DNA of 64,000 nucleotides from Methylobacterium nonmethylotrophicum. Lineage in GTDB: Bacteria > Pseudomonadota > Alphaproteobacteria > Rhizobiales > Beijerinckiaceae. This document shows positions 57,146 through 64,000 of this stretch, piece after piece. Both the position numbers and the translations under genes were made by a program. The notes beneath the pieces were generated by a model that did no database searches, was not told where the DNA came from, and saw nothing but the letters and a program-made list of their open reading frames with translations. Positions within the stretch are counted from its first letter, which is position 1, and every line of letters begins with the position of its first letter. The DNA is taken from positions 1 through 64,000 of the forward strand of contig NZ_SRLB01000011.1 in assembly GCF_004745635.1 (NCBI RefSeq), in the 5' to 3' direction.

Positions 57146-58336
57146 ATGAGCATGCAGCCCGGTCGGCGCGTCGGCGTCGCTTTCGTCGGGATGGGTGGGG
57201 CTGTCGCCACCACCGCCATCGCCGGCATCGAGATGATCAAGTCCGGCTCGAACCGTCTCGATGGACTGCCCCTTGCGGGCCACGCGGTGGCCGGGATGGT
57301 CGGGTACAAGGATCTCGTCTTCGGCGGCTGGGACCTCAACGGCGACGACCTCGGCGCCGCGGCGAGCGGCCACGGGGTGCTCACCAAGCAGGATCTCGAG
57401 AACGGCGCCCAGGTGCTCAACGGCATGAAGCCGTGGCCGGCGGTCGGCAGCGCCAAGTTCTGCAGGAACATCGACGGCCAGAATCGCATCGTCGCCAAGG
57501 ACCACCGCGAGGCGGTCGACTGCATCGCCGACGACCTCAAGCGTTTCCGCGAGCAGTCAGGCGTCGACGACGTGGTGGTGGTCAACCTCGCCTCGACCGA
57601 GCGCTGGCCCGACCTCGACGATCCGACGCTCAACTCGGCCGCCGCCTTCGAGCGCGGCCTCGATGCGAGCGACGAGGCGATCAGCCCGGCGATGCTCTAC
57701 GCCTACGCGGCGATCAAGAACGGCATCCCCTACGCCAACTTCACGCCATCCGTCGCCGCCGACGTGCCGGCGCTCGTCGACCTCGCCAGGCAGATGAACG
57801 TCCCGGTCGCCGGCAAGGACGGCAAGACCGGCCAGACCATGATGAAGACGGTGCTGGCCCCGGCGCTGAAGTCGCGGGCTCTCCACGTCGACGGCTGGTT
57901 CTCGACCAACATCCTCGGCAACCGCGACGGCCTGGCGCTCAACGACAAGGACTCGCTGCAGTCCAAGCTCAACACCAAGGGCACGGTGCTCGATTCGATC
58001 CTCGGCTATCCGGTCGAGGACCACCTGGTCCACATCCACTATTACCGGCCGCGCGGCGACGACAAGGAAGCCTGGGACAACATCGACGTCACCGGCTTCC
58101 TCGGCCAGCGGATGCAGATCAAGATCAACTTCCTGTGCAAGGACTCGATCCTGGCCGCCCCGCTGGTGATCGAGATCGCCCGCGTCCTCGACCTCGCCAA
58201 GAAGCGCGGCGACGGCGGCGTGCAGGAGCAGCTGTCGCTGTTCTTCAAGGCGCCGATGGTCAAGAACGGCCACGGCCCCGAGCATGCCTTCGGGGCGCAG
58301 GAGCGCATGCTGCTCGACTGGCTCGGCGTCCACTAG
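57146..58336 (+). CDS. ino1: Inositol-3-phosphate synthase
   Basis: Converts glucose-6-phosphate to 1D-myo-inositol-3-phosphate in an internal NAD-dependent redox cycle. The 396-residue protein is the short prokaryotic type: N-terminal Rossmann VGVAFVGMGGAVATTAIAGI, then VVVNLASTERWP, NGIPYANFTPS, the catalytic Lys segment GKDGKTGQTMMKTVLAPAL, and GWFSTNILGNRDGLAL. ATG 57146 has GAAGAGG upstream. It heads a tight run of at least seven plus-strand genes and presumably supplies their substrate. Confidence 0.94.
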   Translation: MSMQPGRRVGVAFVGMGGAVATTAIAGIEMIKSGSNRLDGLPLAGHAVAGMVGYKDLVFGGWDLNGDDLGAAASGHGVLTKQDLENGAQVLNGMKPWPAVGSAKFCRNIDGQNRIVAKDHREAVDCIADDLKRFREQSGVDDVVVVNLASTERWPDLDDPTLNSAAAFERGLDASDEAISPAMLYAYAAIKNGIPYANFTPSVAADVPALVDLARQMNVPVAGKDGKTGQTMMKTVLAPALKSRALHVDGWFSTNILGNRDGLALNDKDSLQSKLNTKGTVLDSILGYPVEDHLVHIHYYRPRGDDKEAWDNIDVTGFLGQRMQIKINFLCKDSILAAPLVIEIARVLDLAKKRGDGGVQEQLSLFFKAPMVKNGHGPEHAFGAQERMLLDWLGVH

Positions 58337-58338
58337 GG

Positions 58339-59280
58339 ATGGCCGGAAGCCAAATTCCAACCAACAACGTTGCGGCGGGCGGGGCTCACGCCCCGCTCCC
58401 CCTGCGCGCGCTCCTGGTCGAGCTCAACGACATCAAGCGCGTCCGGTCCGCCGGGCGGGACGGCTCCATCGCCGAGCGCCTCTTCCTCCAGGCCTGGTCG
58501 GCGCTGACCGGCGGGGCCGAGCCGGCTTTGCTCGCCCTCGATATCACCGCCAAGGCGCTTGCCGCCTCGCGCCTCGGCGACCTCGACGCGGCGTTCCTGA
58601 GCCTCGCCGGCCTCTCGCGTATCGAAGCCTCCGCCGTGCTGGTGCGGGGCTTCGACGAGGTGGCGGGGCCCCTCGATCCGGCCCTGGCAGATGCCTTGCG
58701 CGCCTGCCTCGCCGCGCCGCGGGACTGGACGCCCGGTTCCGTCCCGGCCTTCGCGCGGCTTCAGGCGCACCAGCCGCGGGCCGGCGTCACGTGTCCCGGC
58801 AAGCCGCGCATCCTGCTCGAGCCGCCGGAGAACCACGCCGAGCACTGCCTGATGGTGGCGGTCTACGGCGTCGCCTTGAGCCCGTTCTACGGCGCCGATC
58901 CGACCACGGTGTTCCTCGCCGCGCTCGCCCACCACCTGCACAACGCGCTGATGCCGGATGCCGGCTTCACCGGCGAGATCCTGCTCGGGTCTCACCTCGA
59001 TGCGGTCATCGCCACCTTGAGCGAGCGGGCCCTGTCGGAACTCGACGAACCGTTGCGCGGCCTCGTCGCCTCGTCCCGACAGATCCTGGCGGATGATCGC
59101 ACGGCGGAGGGCCGCGCCTTCCACGCCGCCGACGTGATCGACCGGGTGCTGCAGATCGCCCAGCACCTGCGGGCGGCCTCGCTCACCATGGACACGGTGC
59201 TGGGCGAGATGGCCCTGGTCCATGACGGCCCGGTGAAGGGGTTTCACGATCGGGTGCTCGCCGACATGCGGCTGCCGTGA
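58339..59280 (+). CDS. HD-domain-like protein of unknown function
   Basis: A 313-residue protein starting 2 bp after the inositol synthase stop. Residues about 160-270 resemble an HD phosphohydrolase: ENHAEHCLMVAVYGVAL (H166, H169), then AALAHHLHNAL at the position of the canonical HD pair (here H198-H199), and AFHAADVIDRV with Asp265/Asp268. If real, the metal site is altered (HH for HD). The N-terminal 150 residues are helical and unlike anything I recognise. Its place in the operon suggests a phosphatase or similar hydrolase step. Confidence 0.7.
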   Translation: MAGSQIPTNNVAAGGAHAPLPLRALLVELNDIKRVRSAGRDGSIAERLFLQAWSALTGGAEPALLALDITAKALAASRLGDLDAAFLSLAGLSRIEASAVLVRGFDEVAGPLDPALADALRACLAAPRDWTPGSVPAFARLQAHQPRAGVTCPGKPRILLEPPENHAEHCLMVAVYGVALSPFYGADPTTVFLAALAHHLHNALMPDAGFTGEILLGSHLDAVIATLSERALSELDEPLRGLVASSRQILADDRTAEGRAFHAADVIDRVLQIAQHLRAASLTMDTVLGEMALVHDGPVKGFHDRVLADMRLP

Positions 59281-59374
59281 GGCCCGGGCCGGACGCCCCT
59301 GGGCGTTCGCGCCCGCGCCCTATGTCATGCACAGGCCGGCCGTTCTGCGGCCGGCGCCGCGAGGAACCGCATCC

Positions 59375-60547
59375 GTGATCCCGTTCGGGCTCCTCTCGCC
59401 GGTGACCGGCGAGGCGCTGCACCACGACACGCCCCATTCCCTGCGCGAGGGCAGGCGCGGCCCGCGCTGGCCGGTGGTCGACGGCATCCCCTACCTGCGG
59501 GTCCGCCGCGACGGCCTGGTCGGGGAGGTGCTGGGGCACCTCGACAAGGGTGCGCCGGGCCACGCCCTCGAATTGCTGCTGGCCGACCAGGACGACTGGT
59601 GGACCGGCCCGAAGGCCGATCCCGCGACCCTGCGCGACCTCGTGCGCGAGATGAAGTACGTCAACTTGCGCGAGGCCTGCGCCCGCCTCGGCTGGGGCCG
59701 GGTCGGCGACTACTTCGTGCATCGCTGGAGCGACCCGACCTATCTCTCGGGCCTCGCCCTGCTCGAGGCGCACTGGAACGCCCCGTCCTGCGCCTTCGAG
59801 CTCGCCTGCGGCATCGGCCACTACCTGCGCGAATTGCAGGGGAGGGGGGTCCGGGTCTCCGGCGGCGACGTCGTCTTCGCCAAGCTCTGGGTGGCGCGCC
59901 ACTGGGTCGCCGGGCAAAGGCCGCAGCTCGTCTGCTTCGACGCCGGCTCGCCGCACTGGCCGATCGACCAGGCCCCGGTCGACCTCGTGATGTGCCACGA
60001 CGCGTTCTACTTCCTGCCTGAGAAGGACCGCATCCTCGCCTGCCTGCGCAAGACCGCCGGCGAGGAAGGCTGGCTGGCGCTCAGCCACGTCCACAACAGC
60101 GCCCGGCCCGGCTTCTCGGCCGGCCACGCGGTCTCGGCGGCCGAGATCGAGGAGCTGTTTCCCGACGGGCTCGTCTACGACGACGACGAGTTGACCCGGG
60201 CCCTCGTCGAGGCCCGCGCCCCGGTGCCGGCCGAGCCCGCCGCCCTCGACCACGTCGAGGCGTTCTCGGTCGTCTGCGGCCCCGGCATGCGCCCGGCGCC
60301 CCGCCCCCTCGTCGACGGCCTGACCCTGCCGCGGGAGGGCGCCGCTTTACGCCTCAACCCGCTCTACCGGCCCGATCCGGCCGGGGGCTACGCCATCGCC
60401 TGGCCGTCCGAGCGCTACCGCGACGAGTACGCGCCCCGCGCCACCTACCCGGTGCATTCCGAGGGCCCCGAGACCCTGGAGGCGACGCCCGACACCCTCG
60501 ACCGCGCCCGCATCCGCGAGTTCGTCGACCTGCCGGAGCGGTGGTGA
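59375..60547 (+). CDS. Class I SAM-dependent methyltransferase with Trm112-like N-terminus
   Basis: A 390-residue protein. Residues 5-42 (LLSPVTGEALHHDT to WPVVDGIPYLR) look like a Trm112/YcaR-type domain that has lost its zinc cysteines. Motif I, FELACGIGHY, lies at 141-150, and VDLVMCHDAFYFLPEKDRIL corresponds to motif III/IV. The long C-terminal part (about 290-390) is not typical. GTG 59375 follows GAGGAA. Its stop overlaps the next start by one base. It probably methylates the pathway intermediate. Confidence 0.8.
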   Translation: MIPFGLLSPVTGEALHHDTPHSLREGRRGPRWPVVDGIPYLRVRRDGLVGEVLGHLDKGAPGHALELLLADQDDWWTGPKADPATLRDLVREMKYVNLREACARLGWGRVGDYFVHRWSDPTYLSGLALLEAHWNAPSCAFELACGIGHYLRELQGRGVRVSGGDVVFAKLWVARHWVAGQRPQLVCFDAGSPHWPIDQAPVDLVMCHDAFYFLPEKDRILACLRKTAGEEGWLALSHVHNSARPGFSAGHAVSAAEIEELFPDGLVYDDDELTRALVEARAPVPAEPAALDHVEAFSVVCGPGMRPAPRPLVDGLTLPREGAALRLNPLYRPDPAGGYAIAWPSERYRDEYAPRATYPVHSEGPETLEATPDTLDRARIREFVDLPERW

Positions 60548-61584
60548 TGCCGGAGTCGATCGGCTGGGGCATCGTCGGGTTCGGCTGGGTCGCCCGCGAC
60601 TTCATGGCGCCGGCGATCCGGGCCGCCGGTCACCGCCTCGTCGCGGTCTGCGATCCCGGGACGGAGGCCCGCGCGGCCGCCGCCGATCTCGGCGCCCGCG
60701 GCCACGCCGACCTCGCGGGCCTCGTCGCCGAGCCGGAAGTCGAGGCGGTCTACGTCGCGACGCCCAACCACCTGCATCGCGGCGCCGTCGAGGCGCTGGC
60801 CGAATCCGGCAAGGCGATCCTGTGCGAGAAGCCGATGGCGGCGGCCCTTCCCGACGCCGAGGCGATGGCGGCGGCGGTGGCCCGCACCGGCATCCTCTAC
60901 GGCACCGCCTTCGACCAGCGCCACCACCCGGCCCACCGCCGCTTGCGGGACGAGATCCGCGCCGGCCGCGTCGGCACCGTCACGGCAGTGCGCATCGTCT
61001 ATGCCTGCTGGCTCGACCGGGGCTGGACGGCGATCCCGGGCCAGAAGAACTGGCGCATCGACCAGGCCCAGGCCGGCGGCGGTGCGCTCATCGACCTCGC
61101 TCCCCACGGCCTCGACCTGATCGACTTCCTCCTCGACGAGCCGATCCGCGACGTCACGGCGCTGACCCAGGCCCGGGCCCAGGACTACGCCGTCGACGAC
61201 GGCGCGCTCCTCATCGGCCGCACCGGCTCCGGCGTGCTGGCGAGCCTGCACGTCGCCTACAATTGCCCGGACGCGCTGCCGCGCCGGCGCCTGGAGATCG
61301 CCGGCACCAGGGGCCTGCTCGTCGCGCAGAACACGATGGGCCAGGACGCGGGCGGGAGCCTCACCTTCACGGACGGCGCCACCGGCCAGACCGTGCCCCT
61401 CGCCTTCGACACGCAAGCCTCGCCGTTCCTGGAGCAGGTGCGGGCCTTCGGGCACGCCTTGCGCGACCCGCCCGCGCGCGACGCCTGGTCGGCCGCGCGC
61501 GACCTGCACACGATGCGGCTGCTCGCCCGCGCCTACGCCGCCTCTCCGTCGCATCTCCCATCCCCCGTCGCGCCGGCCGCCTGA
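60547..61584 (+). CDS. Gfo/Idh/MocA family oxidoreductase
   Basis: A 345-residue NAD(P)-dependent sugar/cyclitol dehydrogenase. The nucleotide-binding motif is GIVGFGWVA at 8-16, followed by the family EKP motif (Glu94-Lys95-Pro96 in LCEKPMA), and the C-terminal substrate domain with GGGALIDLAPHGLDLIDFLL (the usual GxxxDxGxH-like site). Inositol dehydrogenases belong here, so oxidation of an inositol derivative is reasonable. It overlaps the methyltransferase stop (A of TGA is A of ATG). Confidence 0.88.
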   Translation: MPESIGWGIVGFGWVARDFMAPAIRAAGHRLVAVCDPGTEARAAAADLGARGHADLAGLVAEPEVEAVYVATPNHLHRGAVEALAESGKAILCEKPMAAALPDAEAMAAAVARTGILYGTAFDQRHHPAHRRLRDEIRAGRVGTVTAVRIVYACWLDRGWTAIPGQKNWRIDQAQAGGGALIDLAPHGLDLIDFLLDEPIRDVTALTQARAQDYAVDDGALLIGRTGSGVLASLHVAYNCPDALPRRRLEIAGTRGLLVAQNTMGQDAGGSLTFTDGATGQTVPLAFDTQASPFLEQVRAFGHALRDPPARDAWSAARDLHTMRLLARAYAASPSHLPSPVAPAA

Positions 61585-61608
61585 CGGATCCGAGGAGTCT
61601 CACCGCTC

Positions 61609-63165
61609 GTGGACAGACCCGCCGCCCCCCGCCCCTATTCCTACGGCCAGAAGCGCGTGATCGAGGGCCTGCCCGAGCGCCTGCCGGACGCGGTCCGGGC
61701 CTATCTCGACGTGCTGCCGCCGGGCCGGATCGTCGGCTTTCCGCTGGCGCCCCTCGACCGGACCGGGGTGCCGTGCTGGTTCGTCTCGCTCTTCCTCGAC
61801 GATCCCTACTTCGTCGGCGCGATGCCGAGCGGCATCGGCTACGGCGCCACCGACGACGAGGCGATCATCGGCTCGGTGGCCGAGATCGCCGAGAACCTGA
61901 TGCCGAGCCTGGCGCTGATCCCGCGCAAGAAGGAGCGCGGCAGCTACCACGACCTCGTGCGGGTCTTCGGCACCGGATCCGTCGCCGATCCGCTCACCCT
62001 CGGGCTGCCGGCGGGGAGCCCCGTCGGCCGCGACACCGTTCTCGAATGGACCGGCACGGTGCGGGCGCGGACCGGCGAGACGGTGCTGATGCCGCTCGAC
62101 CTCGCGGCGACCGACTATTTCGAGCTGTCGGAGGGCTACCAGCCCTTCACCAACCTCATCACCAACGGCCTCGGCGCCGGGCCGGACGTGGACTTCGCCC
62201 TCGGGCACGGCCTCCTCGAACTGCTCCAGCGCGACGGCAACGGCCTCCTGTTCCGCGCCCTCGACGCCGGCGTGATGCTCGACGTGTCGGAGGGCCTAGG
62301 CCCCGAGACGCGCGGCATGCTCGACCGGCTGGAGGCGCTGGGCATCCGCGCGATGCCGAAATTCGCCACCGATCAGTTCGGCTTCACCAACGTCTATTGC
62401 GTCGGCTACGACGTCGATGCCTCGCGGACGCCTGCGCCGATCGCGCTCTCGGCCTGCGGCGAGGCCTGCGACCCCGACCGCGAGCGGGCCCTGCGCAAGG
62501 CGGTACTGGAATTCCAGGCGGCGCGGGTGCGCAAGACCTTCGGGCACGGGCCGCTGGATCTCGCCCGCTCGATCACCCCGCCGGGCTACGTCGATGCCTT
62601 CATCGAGAAGGCTTTGCCCAGCCTCGACCTCGAGGAGGGACGGGCGCTGTCCGCGATGCTCGACTGGATCGATAAGCCCGCCGAGACCCTGCGTGGCTTC
62701 CTCTCCGACACGGTCTATTCGGAGCGCAGCACGAAGCGCTTCGCCGACCTGCCGACGCAACCCGCGCCGACGGGGCAGGACCGCGGCCGCATCGCCCGCG
62801 CGCGGCTGGAGGCGGAGGGGTTCGACGTGCTCTACGTCGACGCCTCACCGCCGGGCGGTGGGGTCGGCATCGTCAAGGCGATCGTGCCGGGGCTCGAGGT
62901 CGAGACCATGAGCTACTACCGCATCGGCGAGCGCAACACGCGAAAGCTCATCGCGCGCGACCACCCGCTGATCCGCTTCGGGGAGCCGAGCGAGACCCTG
63001 CGCCCGGTGCGCCTGACGCCGGAAGCCCTGGAGCGCTTCGGCGGCCAGCCGCTGTTCGACGTGGCTCTCGCGGACAAGATCGTCGGCCCGCTCTATCCGC
63101 TCTACCGCGAGCCGGAATCGCATCACGCGCCGTTCCGCCTGGAACGGCGGGGGAGGGCGGCATGA
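61609..63165 (+). CDS. YcaO-domain protein, stand-alone
   Basis: A 518-residue protein. The YcaO signature is readable in order: a glycine-rich GIGYGATDDEAIIGSVAEIAEN with SxxExxE at Ser89, Glu92, Glu95; then TNGLGAGPDVDFALGHGLLELLQRD (181-209), the counterpart of SNGLAxG...ELIERD with Gln207 in place of Glu; and LSACGEACDPDRERALRKAV with Glu301/Gln303/Arg306. YcaO proteins use ATP to activate amide or related carbonyl groups. No RiPP precursor, TfuA or E1-like partner is nearby, so a small-molecule substrate is plausible. Its end overlaps the next start by 4 bp. Confidence 0.82.
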   Translation: MDRPAAPRPYSYGQKRVIEGLPERLPDAVRAYLDVLPPGRIVGFPLAPLDRTGVPCWFVSLFLDDPYFVGAMPSGIGYGATDDEAIIGSVAEIAENLMPSLALIPRKKERGSYHDLVRVFGTGSVADPLTLGLPAGSPVGRDTVLEWTGTVRARTGETVLMPLDLAATDYFELSEGYQPFTNLITNGLGAGPDVDFALGHGLLELLQRDGNGLLFRALDAGVMLDVSEGLGPETRGMLDRLEALGIRAMPKFATDQFGFTNVYCVGYDVDASRTPAPIALSACGEACDPDRERALRKAVLEFQAARVRKTFGHGPLDLARSITPPGYVDAFIEKALPSLDLEEGRALSAMLDWIDKPAETLRGFLSDTVYSERSTKRFADLPTQPAPTGQDRGRIARARLEAEGFDVLYVDASPPGGGVGIVKAIVPGLEVETMSYYRIGERNTRKLIARDHPLIRFGEPSETLRPVRLTPEALERFGGQPLFDVALADKIVGPLYPLYREPESHHAPFRLERRGRAA

Positions 63166-63986
63166 GCCTGCGCTTCGCCTACAACACCAACGGGGCGGCC
63201 AACCACCGCCTCGACGACGCGCTCGGCCTGATCGCCGATGCCGGCTACGACGGCGTCGCCCTCACCCTCGACATCCACCACCTCGACCCGTTCGCGCAGG
63301 ACTGGGCACAAGAGGCCGAGCGGGTGCGCGGCCGGCTCTACAGCTTGGGCCTCGGCTCGGTGATTGAGACCGGCGCCCGCTTCCTCCTCGACCCGCGGGC
63401 CAAGCACGAGCCGACCCTGGTGACGGCGGACGCCGCCGGCCGCGCCCGCCGGGTCGCGTTCCTGCATCGCGCCATCGACATCGCGGCGATCCTCGGCTCG
63501 GAGGCGGTGTCGTTCTGGGCCGGCGTGCCGAAGCCGGGCGTCGATCCGGCGCAGGCGAGGGGCTGGCTGCGGGAGGGGCTGGAGGAGGTCGTCGCCTACG
63601 CCGCCGAGCGCCGGGTCGTCGCGGCGCTGGAGCCCGAGCCCGGCATGCTGGTCGAGACCCTGGACGATTACGCCGCCCTCGACGTCCCGGGCCTGCGCCT
63701 CGCCCTCGATACCGGCCACTGCCTGGTGACGCAGGAGCGCGAGCCCGCGGCGGCGGTCAAGGAATTCGCCGACCGGCTCGGCACCGTGGCGATCGAGGAC
63801 ATGGCGCGGGGCGTCCACATCCACCTGCCCTTCGGCGAGGGCGACATGGATTTAGCCAGCGTGCTCGACGCCCTCGATGCGATCAACTTCGACAGGCTGG
63901 TCTGTGTCGAACTCTCCCGCGAGAGCCACCGGGCCGACCGGATGATCCCGGATTCGCTCCGCTACCTCCGGGAGTGCCGGCGATGA
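63162..63986 (+). CDS. Sugar phosphate isomerase/epimerase-like TIM-barrel protein
   Basis: A 274-residue xylose-isomerase-like (AP endonuclease 2 family) barrel. The likely metal ligands are Glu157 (ALEPEPGM), Asp183 and His186 (LALDTGHC), His219/His221 (GVHIHLPFGEGDMD) and Glu250 (CVELSRESH), so the site seems complete. Related enzymes include inosose isomerase/dehydratase (IolI, IolE) and EboE-type proteins, which fits an inositol pathway. It overlaps the YcaO stop and the next start by 4 bp each. Confidence 0.87.
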   Translation: MSLRFAYNTNGAANHRLDDALGLIADAGYDGVALTLDIHHLDPFAQDWAQEAERVRGRLYSLGLGSVIETGARFLLDPRAKHEPTLVTADAAGRARRVAFLHRAIDIAAILGSEAVSFWAGVPKPGVDPAQARGWLREGLEEVVAYAAERRVVAALEPEPGMLVETLDDYAALDVPGLRLALDTGHCLVTQEREPAAAVKEFADRLGTVAIEDMARGVHIHLPFGEGDMDLASVLDALDAINFDRLVCVELSRESHRADRMIPDSLRYLRECRR

Positions 63987-64000
63987 GGATCTGCTTCGTC
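63983..64000 (+). CDS. Start of a seventh cluster gene, cut by window edge
   Basis: ATG 63983 overlaps the previous stop (ATGA). Only the six residues MRICFV are visible. Such an N-terminus is common in GT4 glycosyltransferases and B12-radical SAM enzymes, but no call is possible. Confidence 0.5.

Noticed and set aside
57146..64000. Interpretation as an ebo (EboABCDEF) cluster
   Set aside because: The TIM-barrel protein resembles EboE in family, but no EboA, TatD-type EboB, UbiA-type EboC or dehydroquinate-synthase-like EboD is present.

Overview
The window is about 70% GC, densely coded, and gives a consistent picture of an alphaproteobacterium of the order Hyphomicrobiales (Rhizobiales), most likely a Methylobacterium-type organism. 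That placement is an inference from protein content: a gap/pgk/fba block next to zapA and a DUF4164 gene, a malic enzyme fused to a phosphotransacetylase-like domain, ispH next to a type-2 thrB, a FeuP/FeuQ-like two-component pair, DUF6489, DUF3072 and DUF1127 proteins, HisKA_2 kinases and EcfG-type promoters. No rRNA, tRNA, intact insertion sequence, prophage or CRISPR array was seen.

Layout. 1-225: 3' end of minE. 253-3564: a tight SDR / alpha-beta hydrolase / Baeyer-Villiger-type monooxygenase operon. 3751-5244: guaB. 5368-7353 (minus): zapA, a DUF4164 coiled-coil gene and a membrane diguanylate cyclase. 7833-13769: gap, an unknown membrane protein, pgk, fba, a ThiE-like protein and a Sel1-repeat protein. 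13932-22619 (minus): maeB-type malic enzyme and the pyruvate dehydrogenase operon aceE-aceF-lpdA. 22862-28500: small regulators and enzymes (DUF6489, a LysR regulator divergent from a ring-cleaving dioxygenase, DUF3072, a lone Flp pilin, GNAT, LysR, DUF1127). 28740-30466: a lower-GC patch with an orphan ABC substrate-binding protein. 30467-36084: MATE exporter, KefB-type antiporter, ispH, thrB. 36374-42967 (minus): SHOCT protein, membrane metallophosphoesterase, GT61 glycosyltransferase, and a histidine kinase / response regulator / small periplasmic protein operon. 43272-56705: secreted and envelope functions (two trypsin-like proteases, DoxX, PAS-HisKA_2 kinase, SufE, oligopeptidase B, HdeD, an EmrAB-type pump, a CDF transporter, an SLT-like protein).

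57146 to the right edge is the most interesting part. Seven plus-strand genes with tiny gaps or overlaps encode inositol-3-phosphate synthase, an HD-like protein, a methyltransferase, a Gfo/Idh/MocA oxidoreductase, a stand-alone YcaO-domain protein, a xylose-isomerase-like TIM-barrel protein and the first six codons of another gene. This looks like a small-molecule pathway starting from inositol phosphate that I cannot match to a described cluster.

Regulatory reading adds three good EcfG-type (general stress response) promoter matches in front of the DUF3072, PAS-HisKA_2 and hdeD-like genes, an 11-bp-phased direct repeat upstream of the two-component operon, a 32-bp perfect terminator-like palindrome after ispH, and a family of intergenic CCCTCTCCC-type inverted repeats.
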